Below, in pieces: positions 25,512 to 33,237 of a DNA stretch of 64,000 nt (the first letter of the stretch is position 1; the number at the start of each line of letters is the position of its first letter). The notes under the pieces are model-generated. The model did no database searches and was not told the DNA's origin. It was given only the letters and a program-made list of their open reading frames with translations. Source of the stretch: Chryseobacterium sp. (lineage in GTDB: Bacteria > Bacteroidota > Bacteroidia > Flavobacteriales > Weeksellaceae); the NCBI GenBank assembly GCA_031286615.1, contig JAITUA010000013.1, positions 620,001-684,000 on the forward strand. Reading direction: 5' to 3'. The translations under genes and the position numbers were made by a program.

Positions 25512-27629
25512 ATGGGAAGAGATCTTAAATTTACAAGAAATATTGGTATCGCTGCTCACATTGATGCAGGTAAGACTACCACTACAGAAAGGATTCTATT
25601 CTATACAGGGGTAAACCACAAAATTGGAGAAGTTCACGATGGTGCTTCTACAATGGACTGGATGGAGCAGGAAGCAGAAAGAGGTATTACTATTACTTCT
25701 GCAGCTACCACTTGTTCTTGGAACTTTCCAACAGATCAAGGAAAAGCTTTACCTGAAACGAAGCCTTACCACTTCAACATCATTGATACACCGGGACACG
25801 TTGACTTCACAGTAGAAGTAAACAGATCTTTAAGAGTATTGGATGGATTGGTATTCTTATTCTCTGCAGTAGATGGAGTAGAGCCTCAGTCTGAAACAAA
25901 CTGGAGACTTGCTGACAACTACAAAGTTGCAAGAATGGGATTCGTAAACAAAATGGACAGACAAGGTGCTGACTTCCTTAACGTGGTAAACCAGGTTAAA
26001 GATATGTTAGGATCTAACGCAGTTCCAATCGTTTTACCAATCGGTGCTGAAGAAGATTTCAAAGGTGTTGTTGACTTAATTAAAAACAGAGCTATCATCT
26101 GGGATGAAGCAGGACAAGGAGCTACTTTCGAAGTAGTGCCAATTCCTGAAGATATGAAAGATGAAGTTCTTGAATATAGAGAGAAACTAGTAGAAGCTGT
26201 TTCTGAATATGACGAAACTTTGATGGAGAAATTCTTCGAAGATCCGGATTCAATTACAGAAGAAGAAATCAATGCTGCATTGAGAGCTGCTACTATCGAT
26301 TTATCTATTATCCCAATGACTTGTGGTTCTTCATTCAAGAATAAAGGAGTACAGTTTATGTTGGATGCAGTATGTAAATACTTGCCTTCTCCATTGGATA
26401 AAGATGATATCAAAGGTACTGATCCAAGAACTGACGCTGAAATCACAAGAAAACCATCTGTAGATGAGCCTTTCTCTGCATTAGCATTTAAGATTGCTAC
26501 TGACCCGTTCGTGGGAAGACTAGCATTCTTCAGAGCTTACTCAGGAAGACTAGATGCAGGTTCTTATATCTTGAACACTCGTTCAGGAGATAAAGAAAGA
26601 ATCTCTAGAATCTATCAGATGCACGCTAACAAGCAAAACCCGGTTGAATATATTGAAGCTGGTGATATTGGTGCAGCGGTAGGATTCAAATCTATCAAAA
26701 CTGGTGATACAATGTGTGACGAGAAAAACCCAATCGTTCTTGAATCGATGGTTTTCCCTGATCCGGTAATTGGTATCGCTGTTGAGCCTAAAACTAAAGC
26801 TGACCAGGATAAAATGGGTAACGCTTTAGCTAAATTGGCTGAAGAAGATCCTACGTTCACGGTTAGAACTGACGAAGCATCTGGACAAACGATTATCTCT
26901 GGTATGGGTGAGCTTCACTTAGATATCATCGTAGATCGTATGAAGAGAGAATTCAAAGTTGAAGTTAACCAAGGACAACCTCAGGTAGAATACAAAGAAA
27001 ACTTAACAAAAGTTGCCAGCCACAGAGAAGTTTACAAAAAGCAGTCTGGAGGTAAAGGTAAATTTGCTGACATTGTATTTGAACTAGGACCTGCAGACGA
27101 AGGTAAAGTTGGTTTAGAATTCATCAATGAGATCAAAGGTGGTAACGTTCCTAGAGAATTTGTTCCTGCAATTGAAAAAGGCTTTAAAGCTGCAATGAAG
27201 AACGGTCCTTTGGCTGGTTTCGAAGTTGAAGGTATTAAAGTTACTCTTAAGGATGGATCTTTCCACGCGGTGGATTCTGATGCTCTTTCATTTGAAATGG
27301 CTGCTAAATTAGGATTTAAAGAAGCGGGACGTGCTGCTAAGCCAGTAATTATGGAGCCAATTATGAAACTGGAAGTTGTAACTCCGGAAGAATATATGGG
27401 TAACATCATTGGTGACCTTAACAAAAGAAGAGGTACAATCAGTGGTCAGGAAGAGAAAAACGGTGCTGTTGTAATCAAAGGTTCTGTTCCACTTTCTGAA
27501 ATGTTTGGATATGTTACTACTCTAAGAACACTTTCATCAGGAAGAGCTACTTCTTCTATGGAATTAGAGAAGTACCAAGCTACTCCACAAAACGTTGCTG
27601 AAGAAATCATAGCTAAAGCAAAAGGTTAA
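25512..27629 (+). CDS. fusA: Translation elongation factor G
   Basis: A 705-residue GTPase that moves tRNAs and mRNA through the ribosome. The G motifs are complete: [14 protein letters not shown] (G1), [11 protein letters not shown] (G2), DTPGHVDF (G3) and NKMD (G4). Domains II to V follow in normal order, with [14 protein letters not shown] in domain III and a C-terminal SLSEMF-like region ([17 protein letters not shown]). It is co-transcribed with rpsG and rpsJ; tuf is not in this cluster. Confidence 0.98.
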   Translation: MGRDLKFTRNIGIAAHIDAGKTTTTERILFYTGVNHKIGEVHDGASTMDWMEQEAERGITITSAATTCSWNFPTDQGKALPETKPYHFNIIDTPGHVDFTVEVNRSLRVLDGLVFLFSAVDGVEPQSETNWRLADNYKVARMGFVNKMDRQGADFLNVVNQVKDMLGSNAVPIVLPIGAEEDFKGVVDLIKNRAIIWDEAGQGATFEVVPIPEDMKDEVLEYREKLVEAVSEYDETLMEKFFEDPDSITEEEINAALRAATIDLSIIPMTCGSSFKNKGVQFMLDAVCKYLPSPLDKDDIKGTDPRTDAEITRKPSVDEPFSALAFKIATDPFVGRLAFFRAYSGRLDAGSYILNTRSGDKERISRIYQMHANKQNPVEYIEAGDIGAAVGFKSIKTGDTMCDEKNPIVLESMVFPDPVIGIAVEPKTKADQDKMGNALAKLAEEDPTFTVRTDEASGQTIISGMGELHLDIIVDRMKREFKVEVNQGQPQVEYKENLTKVASHREVYKKQSGGKGKFADIVFELGPADEGKVGLEFINEIKGGNVPREFVPAIEKGFKAAMKNGPLAGFEVEGIKVTLKDGSFHAVDSDALSFEMAAKLGFKEAGRAAKPVIMEPIMKLEVVTPEEYMGNIIGDLNKRRGTISGQEEKNGAVVIKGSVPLSEMFGYVTTLRTLSSGRATSSMELEKYQATPQNVAEEIIAKAKG

Positions 27630-27645
27630 TTTTTAAATTAAAGAA

Positions 27646-27951
27646 ATGTCACAAAGAATCAGAATAAAACTAAAATCTTACGATTACAACTTGGTAGACA
27701 AGTCTGCTGAGAAAATCGTAAAAACGGTAAAGGCTACTGGTGCTGTTGTAAACGGTCCAATTCCATTGCCAACGAATAAGAGAATCTTCACAGTGTTGAG
27801 ATCTCCGCACGTAAACAAAAAAGCAAGAGAGCAGTTCCAATTATCAGCTCACAAGAGACTAATGGATATCTACTCTTCTTCTTCTAAAACTGTTGATGCT
27901 CTAATGAAATTAGAACTTCCTTCAGGTGTAGACGTTGAAATTAAAGTGTGA
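27646..27951 (+). CDS. rpsJ: 30S ribosomal protein S10
   Basis: A 101-residue head protein. [13 protein letters not shown] and [28 protein letters not shown] are diagnostic. In most bacteria rpsJ opens the S10 operon and rplC follows at once. Here it ends the str operon and two terminators follow. Confidence 0.98.
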   Translation: MSQRIRIKLKSYDYNLVDKSAEKIVKTVKATGAVVNGPIPLPTNKRIFTVLRSPHVNKKAREQFQLSAHKRLMDIYSSSSKTVDALMKLELPSGVDVEIKV

Positions 27952-27980
27952 TAAATGCATACTTTGCAATGATTATACAA

Positions 27981-28009
27981 ACCGTTCCTTTTTAGGGACG
28001 GTTTTTTTT
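27981..28009 (+). terminator. First terminator after rpsJ
   Basis: ACCGTTCC and GGGACGGT pair with one G-U around a 6-nt loop, then T8. It lies 30 nt past the rpsJ stop. Confidence 0.9.
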
Positions 28010-28021
28010 ATATTATTTGAA

Positions 28022-28059
28022 AATCAGATTTGATACATCATCAAATCTGATTTTTTTTG
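28022..28059 (+). terminator. Second, tandem terminator after rpsJ
   Basis: A perfect 14-bp stem (AAATCAGATTTGAT and ATCAAATCTGATTT) with loop ACATC is followed by T-rich sequence. It lies only 13 nt after the first terminator. Confidence 0.9.
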
Positions 28060-28186
28060 AATTGAACTTTCTATAACCATAAAAACCCTTCAGGGAATTA
28101 CTCTTAATGATAGTGTACATCTGTTTAGGGATTGAAAAGGGTCTTTAGCAGGGATTAATGATCTGATATTAATACTTCTTTTTCAG

Positions 28187-28200
28187 GTGACATATGTCAC
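28187..28200. promoter_or_regulatory. 14-bp perfect palindrome upstream of the siderophore receptor
   Basis: GTGACATATGTCAC reads the same on both strands. It ends 33 nt before a -7 box (TAATTTTG, 28234-28241), so it sits near the -40 region where a Crp/Fnr-type activator could bind. The half site GTGAC is of that general kind. The regulator is not known. Confidence 0.5.
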
Positions 28201-28255
28201 TCTTGTTTATTTATTTAGAATGAATAAAAATAATAATTTTGCTAAAAATTATCAG

Positions 28256-30511
28256 ATGAATAAAGTAGTATCCTTTTCTCTGCTGTTATTGGGTGGAGTT
28301 CTGGCCAATGCACAGAAAGTAAATGATTCAGTTAAACACAAGAAAATTGAAGAAGTAGAACTGTTTGGTGAAAAAAAGAAACAGCCGCAAGGCTTGGACG
28401 CAATTACCAGATTGCCTTTGAAAACCAGAGATCAGATTCAGAGTATTTCTATCATTTCCCATAAAGCAATTGAAGAATTAGGAGCACTTACAGTCACTGA
28501 TGTTGCCAAAAACGTTCCGGGAGTAACCCTGTTTTCAAGTTATGGAGGTGGAAACGAAAGTATGTCTATCAGAGGATATCGTGGAGTTCCTGTACTGAAA
28601 AACGGAGTTCAGCTGGATTCGGATTTCCGTACGGCAGGGATGATTACTGATATGCAGGGAGTAGAAAGTATTCAGGTTATCAAAGGCTCTGCTGCTATTG
28701 GTCAGGGAATAGGAAATGGTTTGGGATCTGCAGGAGGTGTGATTAATGTTGTTACAAAAAGACCTCAGTTCATTGATCAGACTAATGTAGGATTCCGTTA
28801 CGGAAGCTGGGATTTTTACAGACCTACCGTAGATTTCCAGAGAGTATTGGACCCTCAGGGAAAAGTAGCTGTGAGATTTAATGGAGCGTACCAAAACAAT
28901 AATTCATTCAGAAGTCATGTACAGGGGGAAAGGATTTATGTAAATCCATCCATCGCTTTCCGCCCGGATGATAAAACATTAATCAATGTGGAAATGGATT
29001 ATCTTCATGATAAAAGAACACCGGACAGAGGAACAATCAACCTTGCACCGGGAACTGTTGAAGCATTATATCACATGCCAAAAGGAAAGTTTTTAGGATA
29101 CACATCTGATTATTCAAAAACTGAAACGTACAACTTTGCGACTACAATTGTACGTAACCTTACAGATAAATTAAAAGTGAGAGCAGCTTTCGTGAATTCC
29201 GTGAGTAATACAGATTCTGAAGCTTCATCTGTGTCATTGCCGGCTGGTGAAACCAATTATAATATCAGACAGCGTACTATAGGAAAATCACAGGGAGAAG
29301 ATATCAACAAAGTATTACAGTTAGACTTCATTGGAGAGCAGATAAAGACAGGATTTATTAACCACACATTTCAGGTTGGCTTTGACTGGAGAGAAACAGA
29401 AACATCTTCTACAACCTTTGAAGCATATAAAAACTCAATTGCACCAGGTAATTTAATTACTGCACGTGCTACAAAAATCGGAAATACAACCTATGCGGCT
29501 AATCCACTTGATATTGTTGACGTAGTGAACGGAACTATTCCGAATCAGCTTCCGGTAAATGTTATCTATAAAAATCTGGGAAGATCAAACGCTGTATTGA
29601 CACCAAGTATCGGTGCAATGGCTCAGGATGTGATGACCATCGGGAAATATGTAAAAGCTCATTTGGGGCTTCGTTACAGCAGACTCAATGGTTCTGCCAA
29701 TGAATCTGTAGATACATGGAATCCTAATTTCGGATTGATTGTTTCTCCACTTCCAAATGTTAATGTATTTGGATCATATACAACAACAACATCTTTAAGG
29801 TCTTCTAATAATTTCCTTTTAGATGGTGGGAGAGTAGGCCCGTCAATGACTAAACAATGGGAAGCTGGTATTAAATCAGACTGGTTTAACGAGCGTTTAA
29901 GATTTAATGTAACGGTATTTGACATTAAAACAGATCACCTTTCTTTCACTATTCTTGACGAAAATTATAACCCTGTTGTCATTGACAAACAAACAATGTA
30001 TGGCCTTGCAGGAAACCTTAGAAGAAAAGGAGTGGAAGTAGAGCTTATCGGAAGAATTCTGCCGAATCTTCAGGTAATGTCCGGATGGGCATATCTGGAT
30101 GCTCAGTACCAGGACAGTCCTGCTTACATCAATGGATCTGCACCAATGAACGCTCCTAAACATACTGCAAACGGATGGCTGAATTATAAATTCAATAATG
30201 GTACTTTATCAGGACTTGATATAGGGGCGGGAATTTATTATGTTGGAAAAAGACCGGTTGACGAATGGACTCAGAAAACATTCACAGCAGGTCACCTGAA
30301 CAGTGTGAAGCCTGGAGACAAACCTTTCGATATGCCGGAATATACTACAGTAGATGCCCAGGCAGGATATACCCTGAAAAATGGAATGGGAATAAGAGTA
30401 TTCTTTAATAATATTTTTGATAGCGTAGGATACAGCTCTTATTTCAGAGGAGGATATATTGATCAGATTCAGCCTAGAAACTTTGCTGTACAGGTAAATT
30501 ATAAATTCTAA
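28256..30511 (+). CDS. TonB-dependent siderophore receptor
   Basis: A 751-residue outer-membrane receptor that takes up ferric siderophores with TonB energy. The start is set at 28256, giving signal peptide MNKVVSFSLLLLGGVLANAQ; starts further upstream run into the palindrome and promoter. A TonB-box-like stretch (KIEEVELFG), a plug domain (DQIQSISIISHKAIEELG, NVPGVTLFS, SIRGYRGVPVLKNGVQ, VIKGSAAIGQG) and a beta barrel ending in a strand with a terminal Phe (NFAVQVNYKF) are visible. The siderophore type cannot be read from sequence. It is first in an iron-related series. Confidence 0.92.
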   Translation: MNKVVSFSLLLLGGVLANAQKVNDSVKHKKIEEVELFGEKKKQPQGLDAITRLPLKTRDQIQSISIISHKAIEELGALTVTDVAKNVPGVTLFSSYGGGNESMSIRGYRGVPVLKNGVQLDSDFRTAGMITDMQGVESIQVIKGSAAIGQGIGNGLGSAGGVINVVTKRPQFIDQTNVGFRYGSWDFYRPTVDFQRVLDPQGKVAVRFNGAYQNNNSFRSHVQGERIYVNPSIAFRPDDKTLINVEMDYLHDKRTPDRGTINLAPGTVEALYHMPKGKFLGYTSDYSKTETYNFATTIVRNLTDKLKVRAAFVNSVSNTDSEASSVSLPAGETNYNIRQRTIGKSQGEDINKVLQLDFIGEQIKTGFINHTFQVGFDWRETETSSTTFEAYKNSIAPGNLITARATKIGNTTYAANPLDIVDVVNGTIPNQLPVNVIYKNLGRSNAVLTPSIGAMAQDVMTIGKYVKAHLGLRYSRLNGSANESVDTWNPNFGLIVSPLPNVNVFGSYTTTTSLRSSNNFLLDGGRVGPSMTKQWEAGIKSDWFNERLRFNVTVFDIKTDHLSFTILDENYNPVVIDKQTMYGLAGNLRRKGVEVELIGRILPNLQVMSGWAYLDAQYQDSPAYINGSAPMNAPKHTANGWLNYKFNNGTLSGLDIGAGIYYVGKRPVDEWTQKTFTAGHLNSVKPGDKPFDMPEYTTVDAQAGYTLKNGMGIRVFFNNIFDSVGYSSYFRGGYIDQIQPRNFAVQVNYKF

Positions 30512-30529
30512 TCAACAAAATCATTCATT

Positions 30530-31147
30530 ATGAAAAGTATCAAAACAATATTCTTCGCATTGGCACTTGGTGCAGCGGCTGTCTCGTGTTCAGGAGACAA
30601 AAAGAAAGGAATAGATTATAACGAGTTTAAAACAGAAGTGAAACTTACTGCTGAACAGGAAAAAAACTTTAATGAAATTACTGCAAAATATCAGCAGCTT
30701 CAGGAGCAGAACTTCCAGGCAGCAAAAGCTCAGGGTGGTAATATGGATCGCGTAGCTTTAGGAATCAAAAATGAAGAACTGAGAGAACAGCAGTCTATCG
30801 AAATGGCTACCGTTTTAGACGGTCCACAGATGGAGAAGTTCAATAAGTTTGTAGACGAAAATTCCAGAAAAAGACCAAGATATGACAATGCATTACTGGA
30901 AAGAATCAAGACAGAAGCACAGCTTTCTGAGGATGAGTTCAAAGTAGTAAATGCGGCTAATGATGCCTTTGAAAAAGCATTTAATGACGCACACGATGTA
31001 TATCATGGGAATAATGATCTGGCTAAAGAATACTGGGAAAAATTTGATACCCAGAGAAAGGCTGCTATTCAAAAAGCACTAAGCCCTGAACACTATACGA
31101 AGTTTGAAGCAATCGTAAAAGATGTTCAGTTTAAAGGAAGAAAATAA
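30530..31147 (+). CDS. Helical lipoprotein of unknown function, 205 aa
   Basis: Lipobox AVSC (Cys20). The mature part is charged and helical, with the repeated form LTAEQEKNFNEI and LSEDEFKVV, each followed by long amphipathic helices. The LTxEQ style recalls Spy/CpxP-like proteins but no firm family is claimed. It follows the siderophore receptor by 18 nt and is therefore in its operon, perhaps as an accessory of the receptor. Confidence 0.7.
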   Translation: MKSIKTIFFALALGAAAVSCSGDKKKGIDYNEFKTEVKLTAEQEKNFNEITAKYQQLQEQNFQAAKAQGGNMDRVALGIKNEELREQQSIEMATVLDGPQMEKFNKFVDENSRKRPRYDNALLERIKTEAQLSEDEFKVVNAANDAFEKAFNDAHDVYHGNNDLAKEYWEKFDTQRKAAIQKALSPEHYTKFEAIVKDVQFKGRK

Positions 31148-31168
31148 ACGACATTGATACCAGTAAGG

Positions 31169-31320
31169 GCTGGAAGCAGGAAGCAGGAGATGGATATGAT
31201 ATTGGGCTAAAAGTTCTTACTACTTTTAAGAAAACATATTCAATTTGGTGAATGTAGATTAAAGTTAAGTGGTAATCTTTTAGACTAAGATAATTCCATC
31301 AAAAGCTTCATGCTTCCTTA
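31169..31320. repeat. Imperfect inverted repeat bounding a 120-bp spacer
   Basis: GGAAGCAGGAAGC (31172-31184) and its near-complement GCTTCATGCTTCC (31305-31317) match in 12 of 13 positions. Both are flanked on the outside by G-rich (left) or C-rich (right) bases. The spacer has no coding frame. It resembles a small non-autonomous or REP-like insertion between the lipoprotein and PepSY genes. Confidence 0.4.
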
Positions 31321-31368
31321 CCCGAATTTGTATTAACTTTTTTTAATTTATTCATATCAATTTAATTT

Positions 31369-31404
31369 AAAACATTAAGACGGTACTACTGTCTTAATGT
31401 TTTT
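31369..31404 (+). terminator. Terminator or attenuator upstream of the PepSY gene
   Basis: AAAACATTAAGAC and GTCTTAATGTTTT form a 13-bp stem with a 9-nt loop, then a short T-run. It ends 11 nt before the PepSY ATG and 220 nt after the lipoprotein. That position is late for a plain terminator and right for control of the next gene. Confidence 0.6.
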
Positions 31405-31415
31405 GCTGTTAAACA

Positions 31416-32612
31416 ATGAGACTATTATTCAAAAGCCTTTACAGGAAAAGAAGAAAAAACGAATCGCTTACAAAATACCTGATGTGGATTGTTCATCTCT
31501 GGCTGGGACTTTTATCAAGCAGTATTGTTTTTATAATGTGTCTTACCGGCTGTCTCTATGCATTCAAAAATCAGATTATTGATTTCAGCAACAGAGATAA
31601 AGTATACATAAGCCCGGGCTCAGGAAAAGCGATGAATCCCGATCTCATCCAGGCAGAATTATTAAAGCATAATAAAAAGCTTACCTCGTTGATGATTCCC
31701 GATGATCAGGGGAAAAGTTATGTGATTGGCTACCGTGAGAATAATTTGGATAAAAGTACTTACTATAACCAGTATACAGGAGAATTTCTCGGGCAACCGG
31801 ATGTTGGTTCCGGACAGTTCTTTGAAACAGTTCTGGATCTTCATAGAAATCTGATGATGGGAAATGCAGGAAGGCAGATTGTTGGAGCTTCAGTTCTTAT
31901 GTTTTGTATTCTGCTGATTTCCGGATTTATTCTCTGGCTTCCGAAGAAACTGAAGTTTTTGAAACAGGGCCTCACCGTCATGTTCAAAGCAAAGTTTCAG
32001 AGGGTCAATTACGATCTGCACAATACACTGGGATTTTATACTTTTCTGATGCTCTTCTTTATTGCCGTTACCGGATTATATGTGACCTACCCATGGGTGA
32101 AGAATGCGCTTATCATAAGTCTGGGAGGATCGTCAATAGATAACATTTCAAAAGAAGAAGATAATGGAGATGATGCCTTCGGAGGACTTCTGGAAGATAT
32201 GCTTCAGAAACAGGACGAAAAGAAAAACCTGAAAGATGTTACTTCCGTTTCTGTGAATAAAATTGTACAGCTGGCAGACCACTACCTTCCCTACACTGCT
32301 GTTACAAGCATAGAGCTTCCCAACAAAGAAAATCCGCGGTACGTTGTTATCAAAATCAACAGGCAAAACTTCCTGGGAATGATGCTACCGGATGAAGTAA
32401 CATTTGATAAAACCGGAGTTTTTAAAACAAAAGAATTGTTTTCAGACAAACCTTTGAACAAACAGTTTACATCTTTAGCAAAACCTTTACATACAGGAGA
32501 GATCATGGGACTGCCAAGTATTATTCTTTACTTTATTGTTTCTCTTATCGGCTGCTCTCTGCCAGTGACCGGATTTCTGATCTGGTGGCACCGATTCCGG
32601 AAAATGAAATAA
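31416..32612 (+). CDS. PepSY-associated membrane protein, probable siderophore-linked reductase
   Basis: A 398-residue inner-membrane protein of the PepSY_TM family. The first helix region holds YLMWIVHLWLGLLSS with a membrane His; others follow near 150-180 (DLHRNLMMG, then LLISGFILWLPKK), 200-230 (YDLHNTLGFYTFLML) and at the C terminus (SLIGCSLPVTGFLIWWHR). Paired His residues of this type can hold haem, and relatives near siderophore receptors are thought to reduce ferric siderophores. That role is inferred here from the neighbours. Confidence 0.85.
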   Translation: MRLLFKSLYRKRRKNESLTKYLMWIVHLWLGLLSSSIVFIMCLTGCLYAFKNQIIDFSNRDKVYISPGSGKAMNPDLIQAELLKHNKKLTSLMIPDDQGKSYVIGYRENNLDKSTYYNQYTGEFLGQPDVGSGQFFETVLDLHRNLMMGNAGRQIVGASVLMFCILLISGFILWLPKKLKFLKQGLTVMFKAKFQRVNYDLHNTLGFYTFLMLFFIAVTGLYVTYPWVKNALIISLGGSSIDNISKEEDNGDDAFGGLLEDMLQKQDEKKNLKDVTSVSVNKIVQLADHYLPYTAVTSIELPNKENPRYVVIKINRQNFLGMMLPDEVTFDKTGVFKTKELFSDKPLNKQFTSLAKPLHTGEIMGLPSIILYFIVSLIGCSLPVTGFLIWWHRFRKMK

Positions 32613-32712
32613 GAATAAATTCAGCCTGAAATATTTAGATACCTCAAATTCATCATATTTTTCCGTTTTCAGATTAATTTTTTATACATTTATTATTCTA
32701 AAAACAGAGATT

Positions 32713-33213
32713 ATGGGGCATAAGGGAAATTCTTTTTTTGAAAAATTTTCAAATTGGGCTGTAAAATTTACAGGAAGTGCATACGCTTTTATGGGAGCTT
32801 TCCTTATCGTAGTAGTATGGGCCGTTTCCGGACCTTTTTTTGACTATTCCGAAACCTGGCAGCTTGTTATCAATACCGGCACTACTATTATTACATTTCT
32901 GATGGTATTCCTTATTCAGAAAGCCCAGAATAAAGATTCAAAAGCTATACAAATAAAGCTTAATGAAATTATTGCTGCTCACGAAAAAGCAAGCAACCGA
33001 ATTGTAGACATTGAAGATCTTACGGAAGCAGAATTGGACCAGCTTCATATCTATTATGAAAAACTGGGTGAGCTTGCTAAGAAAGATGCAGATATTCATA
33101 CTTCCCATTCCATTGATGCCGCACAAAGAAATCAGGATTACAAATACGAATTCTTTAAAAGGAAACATGAAGAATGGATGCAGAAAAAAGAACAAAAAAA
33201 GGAATCAATTTGA
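32713..33213 (+). CDS. Low-affinity iron permease family membrane protein
   Basis: A 166-residue protein with two membrane helices (about 22-41 and 49-69) and a long charged C-terminal helix region. The stretch TWQLVINTGTTIITFLMVFLIQKAQNKDSKAIQIKLNEII is the hallmark of the family PF04120, named after a yeast iron transporter; in bacteria the transport role is unproven. It follows the siderophore and PepSY genes, and TACATTTA about 30 nt upstream could be a weak -7 box of its own. Confidence 0.88.
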   Translation: MGHKGNSFFEKFSNWAVKFTGSAYAFMGAFLIVVVWAVSGPFFDYSETWQLVINTGTTIITFLMVFLIQKAQNKDSKAIQIKLNEIIAAHEKASNRIVDIEDLTEAELDQLHIYYEKLGELAKKDADIHTSHSIDAAQRNQDYKYEFFKRKHEEWMQKKEQKKESI

Positions 33214-33223
33214 TTCCTTTTTT
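33198..33223. terminator. Bidirectional terminator overlapping a stop codon
   Basis: AAAGGAATCA and TGATTCCTTT pair around ATT. The right arm begins with the TGA stop of the iron permease gene. T-runs on both strands let it serve the convergent gene at 33238 as well. Confidence 0.85.
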
Positions 33224-33237
33224 ATTTAATTAAACTG

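Noticed and set aside
25919-26446. 175-codon minus-strand frame inside fusA
   Set aside because: Long antisense frames arise from the codon bias of highly expressed genes; the plus strand is clearly EF-G.
28187-28255. GTG start of the siderophore receptor at 28187
   Set aside because: It would put the palindrome and -7 box inside the gene and bury the signal peptide; the ATG at 28256 gives a normal signal sequence.
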